Assembly (NCBI GenBank): GCA_028279185.1
Contig: JANQSS010000081.1
Span: 1-64,000, forward strand
Direction of reading: 5' to 3'
Length of the DNA: 64,000 nt
DNA from: Saprospiraceae bacterium
GTDB lineage: Bacteria; Bacteroidota; Bacteroidia; Chitinophagales; Saprospiraceae
Position numbers and translations under genes: made by a program. Below the pieces are notes generated by a model that saw only the letters and a list, made by a program, of their open reading frames with translations, searched no databases and was not told the DNA's origin. Positions 27,072 through 37,362 of the stretch are shown here, piece after piece (position 1 is the first letter of the stretch; every line of letters begins with the position of its first letter).

Positions 27072-27413
27072 TCAATTTTTTTCTAAACGTATAGTAATCT
27101 TCCATACTTACTGGTATTCAATTGTAAAAGTGTGTCAATAAAATGTAAAAACTTTAATTGTAATCATATTGGCTTCTGTCCTCGGCTGTCGTAGATGATA
27201 TGCTGAGGTTGTAAAGTAGGCGTGTGGTTAAGGAATGAAATTTGTTTTACGGATGTTAAGAAGCTTGGGAGATGTCTTTTTTTGGCTTTATATTTTTCTT
27301 TAAATAGGCATTTGTGAATTGGCCAGTTGTTGTATTAGATAGATTAATTCGTTCAAGTGATGGCTTGGTAAATTTTCATGCTCACCAGCTGTATTGTGTT
27401 TTTATAGATGACA
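27072..27413. other. Gene-free region
   Basis: No coding sequence recognised between the serine hydrolase start and the hairpin at 27414. Confidence 0.4.
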
Positions 27414-27434
27414 TAAGTCGGTAATACCGTCTTA
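27414..27434 (+). terminator. Possible terminator hairpin
   Basis: TAAG-T-CGGT-AAT-ACCG-T-CTTA is an inverted repeat with two symmetric T/T mismatches and a three-base loop, followed on the plus strand by TTTTT. It lies 50 bases beyond the stop of the minus-strand FISUMP gene; the T tract is on the plus side, so its role for that gene is uncertain. Confidence 0.4.
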
Positions 27435-27486
27435 TTTTTAGGAGTTTTTTTAAAAAAGATAGACGTAATAGCGGTACTATAAATAG

Positions 27487-28290
27487 TCAATCCCTAAGGC
27501 AACGAACCGACAATCCACCACCCTTACCACCGAGGTTCCTTAGGACAAAGACTTCGAGATAGTACAGGGCGCGCAACCAGGCAAATGAAGTATTGTTCTC
27601 AGTAGAACTCCACCAGTAGCCAAAGCTACCTATGGTGTCGAACGTTCCACTTTCGTTACGGGCACCTCCCGGAAGCCCCGCAAAGCCGCTTTCATTTATT
27701 GCTCCGGTATTTGGTTGAGTCCAATGTGCCAGTCCAGCCTCTTTCATTTTGCCTCCTCCTACAGTTGTCCCTCCCAAATATGTGGTTAGAATTGCCCAAT
27801 CGCTATCTGAAGGCACACCCCAACCTACCGGACAGACATTCCGACTACTTGTATCAGCAACGACAAAATAATTGTATAAGGCACCATAATCTGAAGCTCC
27901 ATTTTCGTACCAGGTATAGCCTGGATCTCCATTCGTAGCCGCAGTTTGCCACGCTGTATTGTCGGTTATAAGTGGAATGGCTGTGCCATCATTGTATCGA
28001 GTCGTAGCCAAATTCTCTGCCATCCATGTCTGCGTACCAATTGTTACGATTTCATACCTGTTGTTGTCGATGTCCTTTACCCCTTGTAATTCCATCACCT
28101 GTGATTCAAGTGCATCAACATAAGCCTTGGTCGCAGCATCCTGAGCAGATTCAGGATCTGCAACATTTTTAATGAGCCCTGAATTTACGTTTATCGAGTC
28201 CGCTTTAAGTTCCCCTTTCACTTCTGCATTTTGACTGAAGATAATTAATGGGCACAGTAGGATAAAGAACGTATAAAGTAGTTTTTTCAT
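27487..28290 (-). CDS. Exported FISUMP-domain protein with tail-fibre-like stalk
   Basis: A 267-aa protein with a signal peptide (to about residue 20). Residues 30-65 ([20 protein letters not shown]) resemble the trimeric stalk repeats of tail-fibre and adhesin-like proteins. The rest is a FISUMP (Fibrobacter succinogenes major paralogous) domain: [39 protein letters not shown] and SVRCLRD at the end. Such proteins are surface-exposed and of unknown function. A copy of the dispersed element (E4) lies 75 bases upstream of its start. Confidence 0.85.
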   Translation of the reverse strand: MKKLLYTFFILLCPLIIFSQNAEVKGELKADSINVNSGLIKNVADPESAQDAATKAYVDALESQVMELQGVKDIDNNRYEIVTIGTQTWMAENLATTRYNDGTAIPLITDNTAWQTAATNGDPGYTWYENGASDYGALYNYFVVADTSSRNVCPVGWGVPSDSDWAILTTYLGGTTVGGGKMKEAGLAHWTQPNTGAINESGFAGLPGGARNESGTFDTIGSFGYWWSSTENNTSFAWLRALYYLEVFVLRNLGGKGGGLSVRCLRD

Positions 28291-28362
28291 GAAATGAGTT
28301 TTTCGATTTTAATACTTAACACATATAAATGTATCTATAATCTTTTGTCTTCTTGTGGAAAG

Positions 28363-28434
28363 CAACTCCCCTATAACCCCAATAATTTCGCTTTCAGATA
28401 CAGTTATCATCTCAACATCGTCCGTAAAGCCCGA
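28363..28434. repeat. Dispersed array-start element (E4)
   Basis: Starts CAACTCCCCTATAACCCCAA, identical over the first blocks to E5 and E6, then shares GATACAGTTATCAT and CAACATCGTC with E3. Read on the minus strand it ends in GGGGAGTTG. No matching attC-like box is found beyond the FISUMP gene, so this copy may be empty or its cassette may have lost the far end. Confidence 0.6.
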
Positions 28435-28643
28435 TAGGTGAGCAGCATTGTGAGATTTAGGGTGCTGGCATGTCAGACTAGGAAATAGACCTGCTGTTCA
28501 CGAATTCGGTATTCGTTTGTGAATAAAGAGATGAAAGCCATAGTGGCAGAGTTCAATTGTCTCTTGAGGAGACAAAGAATCTTACCAGCATTAAACGAGG
28601 GCCTGAATGTACGCTATTGGATTCCATAGAGCATTTGAAGATA

Positions 28644-28883
28644 TCAAGCTTTCTTTCGTTTAAACCCGGCCCACAATTGATCGAATCGCTCCTTTGCTAC
28701 ATGCGCTGTCGTAAAAAGGGATTCAAAATCTTCTTTTTTTAAATTATTATCTGTCCAGTAACCGTAATTGCGCTCATCAGGCATGGCCATAACTACCCTT
28801 CCGTTTTCATCAATTCCCATCTCTCTGCATGGTAAAAGTGTTTGGTTATCCAATTCAATAGGCCCATGTGCTACCTTATATCT
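28644..28883 (-). pseudogene. 3' fragment of an unidentified gene cut at a MITE end
   Basis: A frame of about 80 codons (VAHGPIELDNQTLLPCREM ... NYGYWTDNNLKKEDFESLF) that reads like a real protein tail, but has no ATG and closes upstream exactly where the MITE terminal repeat CTTTAATTGGTAT begins (28882). The gene appears to have been truncated by that element. A TTG start giving 69 aa is possible. Protein family not recognised. Confidence 0.5.
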
Positions 28884-28894
28884 TTAATTGGTAT
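28882..28894. repeat. Orphan MITE terminal repeat
   Basis: CTTTAATTGGTAT is identical to the right terminal repeat at 1285-1297. The hairpin body is missing, so only an end is left at the breakpoint of the truncated gene. Confidence 0.6.
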
Positions 28895-29376
28895 TACAGA
28901 GTGATTATGGAGGCAGGTTGGGATATTCATTTTTCACCTTTTTGTGATAGAGGTTTCGTATAGTATGCGGTGTGATCGGCTTTTACCGGGCATGACCTTC
29001 AAATGCTATATGGGATTGCCGTTTTATCTTTTTCATTTATATCGACATCATTTTCCAACAGAACTTGATTATGGCCATTTGCGTTGCAAAATCGGTTTTC
29101 TGACTTGAGCATACTTGATAACATTGTTCCTTTTAAATCAACTTTCTGTAATAAGTACAATTAAAGTTTGTCTATTTCAATGCTTTGTTTTTTCTTGTCG
29201 TACTAGCAGCCATGGACATTCAGCATTGCGCATCACGTAGTGGGTGGCAACTATTACGATATGCAATATTTTGAACTTTCATCTTGGTTAATTGACCACA
29301 AACATTATGGATATCAAGCATGTCTTCGCAATGTATATATATGATCTGATATCTGCTATTTATTCTCTATAACTTT
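28895..29376. other. Gene-free region
   Basis: About 480 bases without a convincing open frame or repeat. Confidence 0.4.
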
Positions 29377-30555
29377 TCATTCTGTGATTATAATGGTTTC
29401 TGTACTCCAATAGTATTTGTTGCTCGCGAGCACAAAATGCATTCCTGGCTTTAAATGAGTGATGTCAATTTGAAGTGTTACTAAAGTGTTTAGATTTTGA
29501 TACTTTTCGCTATGAACAACAACTCCGAGAGAGTTTAACAAAGCAATATCCATGCTATTACTGTTTTGGGTTTTTGCACGTAAATGTAGAATTGATGTTA
29601 CCGGATTAGGAAATATTTCAATTAATGAACTTGTTATGTTTTTGTCATCTGTGATACTTACGCACGGTTCAACCACAATACTCTGTATTGAATTACATCC
29701 AACGGCATTCGAATCAATTGTGACAACACCTCCTATATATCCCTGCGTTAATAACTTACAAATGCTGTGGCAGTCTGTCAACGAATCGTTTCTTTGTAAG
29801 TTAAATTCACCACCAACATTATCAAGCGATTCAATACCGACAAGAGACTTCAAGTTTAAATTATTTTGTATTGTTACATGGCCCATAATGTTTTTAAGGT
29901 TATTGAGTTCATTAAAGTTCTCAATCGAACTTTCCGATATGCGTAGGTTGCCTTTGATCTTTACTAAATTTTCCAAACCTAATAAATTAGTTAACAATGG
30001 AGACCTTTGAATTCTGAGACTACCATTCACTATTTCCAAATTTTCTAACCCTGCCAGTGTAGTGAGGCTGTCATTCAAAGAAATATCAAGATCATCCTGA
30101 ACATATCTCAAATTTCTCAGCCCATATACACTAATTAAATTGTTGTGACCCTGGATCGCCAGATTCCCACCAATTGTGTCTAAACTATTTAAATTATTAA
30201 GGGTACGTAATTTGGAATTCCAACGCAAAAACAAATCGCCTCCAATAAATTTTAAACTATCTAAACCATCAAGACTCTCTAATGAATCAAGGCGCCATAG
30301 TATAAGATGTCCGTTTATTCGAATGAGGTTTGATAAAGGTGTTAAATTGTGAATATTTGATCTCGGTTCATTTGGTGGGGTAGCTCCAAGTATCACCCCG
30401 CCATTAATACTCTTGCAATTAGGGTAATCTAAAATAAACTCATCAACTTCTTGTTGTGTTTTTAGGTTCAATGCTAGTGGACATTGTGCCAATAAAAAGG
30501 AGGAACATAACACTAAGGCTGCAAGACAAAGTAGTTTGGTGTTTAAATCTGCCAT
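29377..30555 (-). CDS. Secreted leucine-rich (receptor-L-type) protein with T9SS sorting domain
   Basis: A 392-aa protein with a signal peptide (cut near LLAQC). Residues 50-270 are leucine-rich repeats of the receptor L type (LDSLKFIGGDLFLRWNSKL, LENLEIVNGSLRI), ending with the Cys-containing cap SLTDCHSICKLL. The last 80 residues begin IEIFPNPVTSILHL and form a type IX secretion sorting domain. It is a surface-attached or released protein likely to bind partner molecules or glycans. Confidence 0.85.
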   Translation of the reverse strand: MADLNTKLLCLAALVLCSSFLLAQCPLALNLKTQQEVDEFILDYPNCKSINGGVILGATPPNEPRSNIHNLTPLSNLIRINGHLILWRLDSLESLDGLDSLKFIGGDLFLRWNSKLRTLNNLNSLDTIGGNLAIQGHNNLISVYGLRNLRYVQDDLDISLNDSLTTLAGLENLEIVNGSLRIQRSPLLTNLLGLENLVKIKGNLRISESSIENFNELNNLKNIMGHVTIQNNLNLKSLVGIESLDNVGGEFNLQRNDSLTDCHSICKLLTQGYIGGVVTIDSNAVGCNSIQSIVVEPCVSITDDKNITSSLIEIFPNPVTSILHLRAKTQNSNSMDIALLNSLGVVVHSEKYQNLNTLVTLQIDITHLKPGMHFVLASNKYYWSTETIIITE

Positions 30556-31277
30556 ATTATGAATATCAGTTTATCTAAAAAAATAACGGTTCAACCATAT
30601 TCAACTTAGGTGATAGCCTATGTCTAATACAGCTTATTAGCACGGGTTTCTACTATTAGATAATTTAGAAATATTTGTACTAAACACTTTCAATCAAATT
30701 GGTTAAAGATTCAAAAGTAGGTTCGACACAATCAGCGCGAATACTATCTTACTCTTTATACAATGCATTAATTACATTATTACTATTTTTAATTTTTCAC
30801 AAACACTCCCATTTTTGCGATTTTTATCCTACTTTCTTTAGTATCTGCAATGAAGGTTTCTTTTATACCATTTATATGCCTGTGTTTTCCTTCCAAGTGC
30901 AAAACATGTAGCGATTTTCTCTAGAATTTTCTTTTATTGATGACTGATACGTTTATAATCTCAACAAAACTATTTCTGCATTATATTTTACCACGTATTG
31001 TTACAACTTTCACACTTAGCATCCATAAAGCCAAATTGTCTATGACAACTATGAAATTTTGAACGTAGAATTGCACCGTCAAGAAATTGATTCACTCGCC
31101 AGGAATTCATAATTCGGTGTAAGTCAATACAGGAGGTGAACCTGATGTAAGACATAGTTAGGGTGCTATTGTTACCCTGACAAGATAATGGTTTTGGACG
31201 GGTTTAACAAGTGCATGTTTTATGATATTTGGTTATGACTTGGTCTAAGCCTCTATTATCCGTCCAATTTATTACAC
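30556..31277. other. Gene-free region
   Basis: About 720 bases of AT-rich sequence. One open frame of 70 codons on the plus strand (30699-30911) is low-complexity aromatic and not supported. No repeat family of this window was found here. Confidence 0.45.
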
Positions 31278-32957
31278 TCACGGATTGTTATACAGGTCGA
31301 AAATTTGTTCGGCATTCAGCTCATAATTAAAAACGTTGACCTCGTCTACATCGCCTATGAAGTAGTTATCGCTGAAGCACCGACCCACAGTAGCGAATGC
31401 TTCACCTCTGGCAATAGGTTTATCAAGACCTTCCAAGCTGAACGCTAATTGACCATCGAGGTATAATTTTATTCGCTGACCGTCTTCTGCCCATCGATTA
31501 AAGGTGCCGACGATGTGGTGCCAGTTTCCATCATTGTACTGACCATTCTGTGTAGTCAGATTAGCCTTGCTGTATGTACCATCGGGGTGACGTACACCGT
31601 AGGCAATTAATTCGTCCGACATGTAAATGAGCGATTTCCACTTGCCACCAAAATTATCTACTGTGAATAATCCTCTGTTAATCTCCGAACTATTTGTCGT
31701 CCGAAACCATAGCGATACAGACTGATAATTACCAAAGTCAAAATCCTGCAGGTCATTTTCTATATGAACGTAGCCACTTCCCAATAGGCGCAATGCCTTG
31801 CCCTTAATGTCCGAATTGACATAAAAGGTAGTCCCTTTTAATTTACCATCGTTGTCGTAGTCTACCGACCTGTGCGCATTTTTTTCAAATGACCGATCAT
31901 TGACTACTAAAGAGCTTTCATTATCAAATGAGTAGGACAAAACATTTCGATGATAGCCGATTAAATAATTATTCGTTATGCGATACCAGCGATCGGCATA
32001 TTTAATATTATCAAAATAATATGTTATCGGGTCGACCTCATTACGGTAAATTCCAACTTTCCATTGATAGCGGCATTCTTTGTCATTTCTGTACGTAGCG
32101 CCCGTTTCGTGTTCTTTTCCTTCATACCAAAATCCTATACGCCCATCGTATTGACCTGCTTCCAGCCAACTACCCGATTGTAGATCCATTATCCAGGCCT
32201 TTATTTGTCCGTTATCTCCGGGCGCTATGGAGCTTCGACCAGAACGTAGTGGTGCCGTGGGGCCAGGGTCGATAGATACGAGCATGTGCATCCATTTTTC
32301 GTTCTCCACCTTCAAATATTTATTTCTGTCAATTTCATCACTCGTCATATTCGTGAAATTGTAGTCGTAGGTTTCGTCACTCCTAATCAGGTCAGAATAA
32401 GTACTCATTTCGATAAAATAGGCGTGCTCAGTTGTATCATAAACCCAGGCTATATAAAACGGCGGTGGCCCACTACCCCCCTGATGAAGCTGTGCTATAA
32501 ATCCTTTTCCTTCGTCTGGTCGATGCGGAAGAAGAAGCTTGAACGCAAGCGAAAAATAGCGAATGCCATCTGAGGCATCATTCGTATTGCCTGCTGCCCA
32601 TTCTTTTATGATCATTTGTTCAGACCGCCGAGTCTCTTCATTATGCGGATCACCGGCACAACCAAATAGGTACCCCTGCAATCCATGATAAGCCGCTTTG
32701 GTGAAATGCCATTCACCACATAAAGGATGTTGCAGTCGCCCAAAGGTTTCATGTCCATTTTCTTTTAGTTCAACTGATGGGCGATAATCTGTGCCAACGT
32801 ACGTATTAAAATCACCGATCTGGGCGCCATGATCGGCATTGAATTCGACGATTTTCGCGTCGGCTGTGACCTGGCTGTATGAAATGTTGTAAAATATGTG
32901 CGGTATTAAAAAGAATAGGATAAGCCATTTCATAGACCGGTGTATTTGTGTTTTCAA
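31278..32957 (-). CDS. Secreted polysaccharide-lyase-like protein with LamG domain
   Basis: A 559-aa exported protein. Residues about 30-330 resemble the heparin-lyase-I-like jelly roll (GRLQHPLCGEWHFTK, RRSEQMIIKEWAAG, FYIAWVYD, KVGIYRNE ... YFDNIKYAD), a fold used by lyases of alginate, glucuronan or heparin-like polymers. Residues about 345-555 are a LamG/concanavalin domain (SVSLWFRTT, GNWHHIVGTF, IKLYLDGQLA, IGDVDEVNVFNYEL). A truncated paralogue of the first 100 residues lies at 45435-45779. Catalytic residues cannot be assigned by eye. The start may be 24 bases downstream, at MKWLILFF. Confidence 0.75.
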   Translation of the reverse strand: MKTQIHRSMKWLILFFLIPHIFYNISYSQVTADAKIVEFNADHGAQIGDFNTYVGTDYRPSVELKENGHETFGRLQHPLCGEWHFTKAAYHGLQGYLFGCAGDPHNEETRRSEQMIIKEWAAGNTNDASDGIRYFSLAFKLLLPHRPDEGKGFIAQLHQGGSGPPPFYIAWVYDTTEHAYFIEMSTYSDLIRSDETYDYNFTNMTSDEIDRNKYLKVENEKWMHMLVSIDPGPTAPLRSGRSSIAPGDNGQIKAWIMDLQSGSWLEAGQYDGRIGFWYEGKEHETGATYRNDKECRYQWKVGIYRNEVDPITYYFDNIKYADRWYRITNNYLIGYHRNVLSYSFDNESSLVVNDRSFEKNAHRSVDYDNDGKLKGTTFYVNSDIKGKALRLLGSGYVHIENDLQDFDFGNYQSVSLWFRTTNSSEINRGLFTVDNFGGKWKSLIYMSDELIAYGVRHPDGTYSKANLTTQNGQYNDGNWHHIVGTFNRWAEDGQRIKLYLDGQLAFSLEGLDKPIARGEAFATVGRCFSDNYFIGDVDEVNVFNYELNAEQIFDLYNNP

Positions 32958-33122
32958 AATTTTACGCGTGGCGACGACTTTAAAATTACACAGAATAATA
33001 CTTAACTGAAAGAGATCTTATGCTGCGCTGTTGGTCGAAAGTACAATTTGTAGTGCCCATTCTTGAAACAATTGCACTTAAGTCGATTAATCCCGCTTTT
33101 TGGTGGTCAAAACGACTTCGGA

Positions 33123-33482
33123 TTATTTGTTGATTTCCTTAGCAATTAAATACAAATTACCCGATAGTGCATGAAAAAACAATGTATCGTTTCTAAGCGA
33201 TAACTTCCATTTACTGTCGTCGTCTTCGCCATCGATAATCAATATTTTTTTGTCATCGCGATACGCCCATGTGCCGGTTTCATGCTTGTTTAAACTTCCA
33301 TCATAACTATTGAATGTTCCATTTCGCTTTACGTGCATAAAATTATCCTCCAACGCAATAGCTGCATCATTTTCAACCACGTGTACTATTTGCCATTTTC
33401 CAATAAAATAGTCATCGGATTGGCGACAAGCGGAACAAAGTACGAGGAGTAGAAGTGTGATTATTATAGGTTTTACATTCAT
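33123..33482 (-). CDS. Small lipocalin-like lipoprotein
   Basis: A 119-aa lipoprotein (lipobox LCSAC, Cys19) with FIGKWQIVHVVEND, a fold start typical of lipocalin-like domains, and TGTWAYRDDKKILII. It lies 6 bases after the 166-aa gene and upstream of the lyase gene, so the three may be co-transcribed. A decayed copy is found at 42630-42975. Function unknown. Confidence 0.75.
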   Translation of the reverse strand: MNVKPIIITLLLLVLCSACRQSDDYFIGKWQIVHVVENDAAIALEDNFMHVKRNGTFNSYDGSLNKHETGTWAYRDDKKILIIDGEDDDSKWKLSLRNDTLFFHALSGNLYLIAKEINK

Positions 33483-33488
33483 TTGGAT

Positions 33489-33989
33489 TTAGTCGATAAA
33501 GTCAGACGGATATGTTTTGGAGCCCTCAATATAATGATACATCGCCAGACTAAATGCTACTTCCGGGACAACGTCGGTGCTCTGCTCAATCATATATGCC
33601 GTGGCAATAGCCGCCGAATGTGCCATTTCTTCATAGTTTAATTCGTATTTTTGCATAATTTTCAACGCAGGATTTTGAATCCGACCTATCACATCTACGA
33701 ATTTACTTTTTATTGCTATCTGGTCTTCACCTGACATCTTACGCTTATCGATTTGGACACCAAATTTTTGTAGTAGAACATAGGTCGTATTTACCAGTTC
33801 ACGTCCTTTTGTGTTCGCTTGTTCTGACAACATGACATCACCGGGCTTTGCGTCATTTATTTCAATCTCAAACGACCGGAATAAGAAACTACCAGCAAGT
33901 CTTGCAATGCCTGAGATAGCCTCTTTGGTATCAACTTCAAGAGATGCATTTCCGAATTCGGAAACGACCATTTCAACTATGTCGTTCAC
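33489..33989 (-). CDS. Hypothetical helical protein
   Basis: A 166-aa soluble, largely alpha-helical acidic protein without signal peptide (KEAISGIARLAGSFLF, NPALKIMQKYELNYEEMAHSAAIAT). No family recognised. It is separated by 6 bases from the downstream lipoprotein gene. Confidence 0.65.
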   Translation of the reverse strand: MNDIVEMVVSEFGNASLEVDTKEAISGIARLAGSFLFRSFEIEINDAKPGDVMLSEQANTKGRELVNTTYVLLQKFGVQIDKRKMSGEDQIAIKSKFVDVIGRIQNPALKIMQKYELNYEEMAHSAAIATAYMIEQSTDVVPEVAFSLAMYHYIEGSKTYPSDFID

Positions 33990-34174
33990 GGCTTCAGCTT
34001 AATTGTTAGATATTGTCACTAGTTTGTTTTTTTGTTATGGTTACGTTTTGACCTCACAGTCAGGATAATAATGGTTCGATTAAGTTGTGATTAATTCATT
34101 TAAAGAAATGAGTTTACCTCTTTCATTGATATTTAATTATATCTCAAGTTGCTCTGTCATTTTTCATTAGAATT

Positions 34175-34250
34175 GCTGAAAACGATGAATCGTATGTGGC
34201 GTCCCTCGACGAAGGAGAAATATGCTGTCATCACGTATTGTTAGGCATAG
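34175..34250 (-). other. attC-like recombination site (nicotinamidase/symporter operon)
   Basis: On the minus strand: CTATGCCTAACAATACGTGATGACAGC, then CTCCTTCGTCGAGGGACGCC, then ATACGATTCATCGTTTTCAGC. The stop codon of the nicotinamidase-like gene lies inside it. The block TGA-GACAGCATAT-CTCCTTCGTC-GA-GACGC is shared with the site at 37565-37644, so both belong to one site family. Terminal boxes pair imperfectly. Confidence 0.55.
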
Positions 34251-34776
34251 GACATTCCTTTACCGTACTTACATTTAATATTTTCTTCATCCTGTGAATT
34301 TCTCTTTCTTGATTATAAAACAAGGGTAGAGTTCCTTGATCATTTATAATTGTTTTGAACCCTCTAATTGTACATTCATAGGCTGCATAATGAACACAGA
34401 TATCTGAACATACACCAACTATTTCTATTTCCTCAATTGACTCTTTACTAAGTCTTTCATCAAGATCTGTATTAAAAAAAATACTTAAGGTGTTCTTTCT
34501 GACTATATTCTCTTCTGAACTAAATGGCAGTAATTTATCAATTATTTTCGCTTCTATTGTTCCTTCTAAACAATGAGGTGGATAAGGGTTATGAATTTCT
34601 GGATCATTCATTGTGTGAGAATCACAAATAAATAAAAAAGGAAAATTATTTCTCCTATATTCTCTTATCCTTGAAATTATTTCATTCTCAATTTTAGTCG
34701 TAGAATCCTCTAATGATAGCGGAAACCCTTTACGACAAAATCCATTTAGCATGTCTATTATTAACAGTATTTTCAT
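34231..34776 (-). CDS. Nicotinamidase-like cysteine hydrolase
   Basis: A 181-aa cytosolic enzyme of the isochorismatase fold. Catalytic triad candidates are Asp8 (IIDMLNGF), Lys95 and Cys127 (GVCSDICVHYAA). The metal-site residues Asp52, His54 and His68 (CDSH ... PPHCLEGT) are the set that distinguishes nicotinamidases from other members. It would convert nicotinamide to nicotinate in NAD salvage. It overlaps the binding-protein gene by one base and is the last gene of a four-gene operon that includes a solute symporter. The assignment is good for the subfamily; nicotinamide as substrate is inferred. Confidence 0.75.
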   Translation of the reverse strand: MKILLIIDMLNGFCRKGFPLSLEDSTTKIENEIISRIREYRRNNFPFLFICDSHTMNDPEIHNPYPPHCLEGTIEAKIIDKLLPFSSEENIVRKNTLSIFFNTDLDERLSKESIEEIEIVGVCSDICVHYAAYECTIRGFKTIINDQGTLPLFYNQEREIHRMKKILNVSTVKECPMPNNT

Positions 34777-35990
34777 TATTGATAGTTAAGAAGTATTTCA
34801 TAATCTCCATCGGTCTGATATTGGGTTTCAATTATTTTTGGAAATTCTTGCTCCCATGATTCGCTAAAAGATCCTTTCTTTAATTTTTGATTATCAATTG
34901 TTCGAATCAATTTATCCAATGTCAAATACATGAATCCGCCTATCATATCTTCAAAAACAACTTTTGGGTATTGAGAAGATTTTTGAGTTAGGAATTTGGG
35001 TAAACATGAATGTACTTCCATTTCTTCTAGAAGATGTTCAATTGGCTTTCTCCATTCAGGGATGGTAATTGTATGTGTGGCGATAATCGGTTTATTTATT
35101 TTGCAAGCATGCAATGCCTTTACAACCTTCTGCACACCACTCCCGTAGTGAGCTAGAAAAATTACATCCGATTCTTTAAAAATATGTGAATGTTGTTGTA
35201 CTTCCTTCCTTACCATTTCGTAATCTAGTTTATCATTTAGTTTTAAACCACTTTGAATAATTCCTTTATTTGCCTCCCATTCTTTTGAAAATGTCTTTAT
35301 TGCACCATCTCCATAGTCACCCGAAACCACAATGAATGATGATTTTTTATAGTTATTTTCAATACCTTTCTTTGCTAAGAATTTGCTTTCATAGGAACTT
35401 CTTATATAGTATCTGAAAATATTTTCTGTATTAGTTGATACGTTTGGAGATGAAGCCACTGTCGATAATAATATTGGCTTCTCTCCCTTGTATTTAGATG
35501 ATTTAATAATTCTTTCAAAATCTTTTGATAGCGGCACACTTACTTTACTCATAGTACAAATAAAGTATTTTGTTCCATTTTCAATTTCTTCAATAATTTC
35601 TTCAGCTAATTTAGAATTTAATCCATCATATTGCATACTATGATCAACAAATCTGAATTCGTATTCTTTTGTATATGAGTGATGAAATCTAAAGAACTCA
35701 GTAATACCTAATATTTGCCTTACACCATCATCCCATGCATCGCCTAATTCGTTATTGCAAGGCAAGAGAATTACAATTCGTTTTTTTTCAATGGTTAATT
35801 TCTTTAAAGAATATCCTAGAAGCCCAGCTGCTATGAGAAATAAAAATGTAAGTGTTATGCCTAGACCACTCATAATCTTAATATTCTTTATTTCAGTCCA
35901 GTTAGACCAAAATTTCACGACTACGGTTAATAAGGCAATTGTGAATGAACCGAAAGCAAATAGAGCACTATTATTGAATATAAAATCCAT
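34776..35990 (-). CDS. Membrane-anchored type I periplasmic-binding-like protein
   Basis: A 404-aa protein with two hydrophobic helices (about residues 8-30 and 40-62), then a two-lobed ABC-type binding domain (KRIVILLPCNNELGDAWDDGVRQIL, KPILLSTVASSP, SSFIVVSGDYGDGAIKTF, IIATHTITIPEWRK) like Leu/Ile/Val-binding proteins. It lacks an exported-protein signal with cleavage site. It overlaps the symporter gene by 20 bases and the hydrolase gene by one. It is probably a sensor or substrate-receptor partner of the symporter. Confidence 0.7.
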   Translation of the reverse strand: MDFIFNNSALFAFGSFTIALLTVVVKFWSNWTEIKNIKIMSGLGITLTFLFLIAAGLLGYSLKKLTIEKKRIVILLPCNNELGDAWDDGVRQILGITEFFRFHHSYTKEYEFRFVDHSMQYDGLNSKLAEEIIEEIENGTKYFICTMSKVSVPLSKDFERIIKSSKYKGEKPILLSTVASSPNVSTNTENIFRYYIRSSYESKFLAKKGIENNYKKSSFIVVSGDYGDGAIKTFSKEWEANKGIIQSGLKLNDKLDYEMVRKEVQQHSHIFKESDVIFLAHYGSGVQKVVKALHACKINKPIIATHTITIPEWRKPIEHLLEEMEVHSCLPKFLTQKSSQYPKVVFEDMIGGFMYLTLDKLIRTIDNQKLKKGSFSESWEQEFPKIIETQYQTDGDYEILLNYQ

Positions 35991-37362
35991 CTTTATTAGA
36001 GATTATAGTTTGTATCGAAAGCAAGATTAAAAGAATCAGAATTAGATAAATCCCAAAAATTTTAGCAGGGATTATTCCAATTATTGCTAGACAAAATATC
36101 AGAATTGAAACTAATGTTGTATAAATGGTAAGGTTATTAGGGTTTTTAAAAAAAACTGATGATAAGATCAAAGGAGTTAATAATGAAGTCCCTTGAAAGC
36201 TTAAAGTTGCAAAGGAAATAAGCTTATCTTGAAATGGACTAATAATGGCTAACAGTAGGCTAATTATACCGAACAGGATGATAGACAACTTATTCTTCCA
36301 GTTGAATTCTTTACTATCAGAATCGAATTCACTTTCAAGAGCAAATAGTTGGGAATCAGATGTAGACATAGCTGCAGCTACTAAACCAATCAAAAGCAAA
36401 CCACCTACTATTTTGTTTTGATCTTTGACGAGAACATTAACCCAAAACTCATTAGGGGCAACGTCACCATAATTTATAGAACCATATAGTCCTATAAATA
36501 TCGTTGGAGTAATTATGACCAAAGCAAAAATTCCTAACCAGAAGCACATTTTTCTAAACTCTTTATTTGATTTAATGATTATAATTCTTGTGAATAGCTG
36601 AGGCTGAGTTATGGTCATTAATATAATAGTAACAAAGCTCATGAAAAGAAATTGCGAATTCATTAATCCCTTAGGCCCTGGACTGGTTAATAATTTCGGA
36701 TTTGAACCATTTATTGATTCAAACATATTTCGAATTCCACCTGAATCACTTATACAATTGGTTGCTATAATATAGGTAACTGCAAGTAGGATAATAGATT
36801 GAAATATGTCGCTATAAATAATAGCTCTTAGACCTCCAACAAAACTGTATATCAGAATAATTGCAGTGAAGATAATTCCCCAAAACCACAAACTTGTTCC
36901 AATTGGTACGATCTCTTGTAGAAAGCTGATTACACCTCTGATTTGTATAGCAACATACGGTAGTAGAAATATGAAAATTCCAAATAAGTAAACATGTTTT
37001 GCGTGACTAGTTGTAAACCTGTTTAAAAGGAAAGTGGATAGATTTGAAAATGTACTTAAATTGACTCTAGTTCTAATTTTTTGACCAATAAAAATCAAAA
37101 AGGCGACTAAGGCCACATCAGTTACTCCAAGGAATATCCATGCTCCAATTCCATGTACTCTGAAAAAATTTGGCAAACCTAATAGTGTAAAGGTACTAAA
37201 TAGTGTTGCGGCGAAGGTTAAGAAACCTATAGTAGAATATACGCTTTTATTTAATAGACGATAATTACTGAAAGAGTGTTCATTCTTTGCTCTTGCAAGC
37301 ACTAACGATATAACCAATAGTAAAAAATAAATAATTAAAAATATTATATAATTACCCATCAT
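35971..37362 (-). CDS. Sodium:solute symporter family protein
   Basis: A 463-aa integral membrane protein with about 13 hydrophobic helices. It fits the SSS (SLC5-like, PutP/PanF) family: LTFAATLFSTFTLLGLPNFF near residue 50, FVGGLRAIIYSDIFQSIILL (the classic signature) near 180, and GLVAAAMSTSDSQLFALESEF near 330. The substrate is unknown; linkage with a nicotinamidase-like enzyme suggests nicotinamide or a related amide. Overlaps both neighbouring genes. Confidence 0.85.
   Translation of the reverse strand: MMGNYIIFLIIYFLLLVISLVLARAKNEHSFSNYRLLNKSVYSTIGFLTFAATLFSTFTLLGLPNFFRVHGIGAWIFLGVTDVALVAFLIFIGQKIRTRVNLSTFSNLSTFLLNRFTTSHAKHVYLFGIFIFLLPYVAIQIRGVISFLQEIVPIGTSLWFWGIIFTAIILIYSFVGGLRAIIYSDIFQSIILLAVTYIIATNCISDSGGIRNMFESINGSNPKLLTSPGPKGLMNSQFLFMSFVTIILMTITQPQLFTRIIIIKSNKEFRKMCFWLGIFALVIITPTIFIGLYGSINYGDVAPNEFWVNVLVKDQNKIVGGLLLIGLVAAAMSTSDSQLFALESEFDSDSKEFNWKNKLSIILFGIISLLLAIISPFQDKLISFATLSFQGTSLLTPLILSSVFFKNPNNLTIYTTLVSILIFCLAIIGIIPAKIFGIYLILILLILLSIQTIISNKDGFYIQ

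Noticed and set aside
30699..30911. Plus-strand frame of 70 codons in a gene-free region
   Set aside because: Low-complexity Phe/Leu/Tyr-rich composition typical of AT-rich noncoding DNA.
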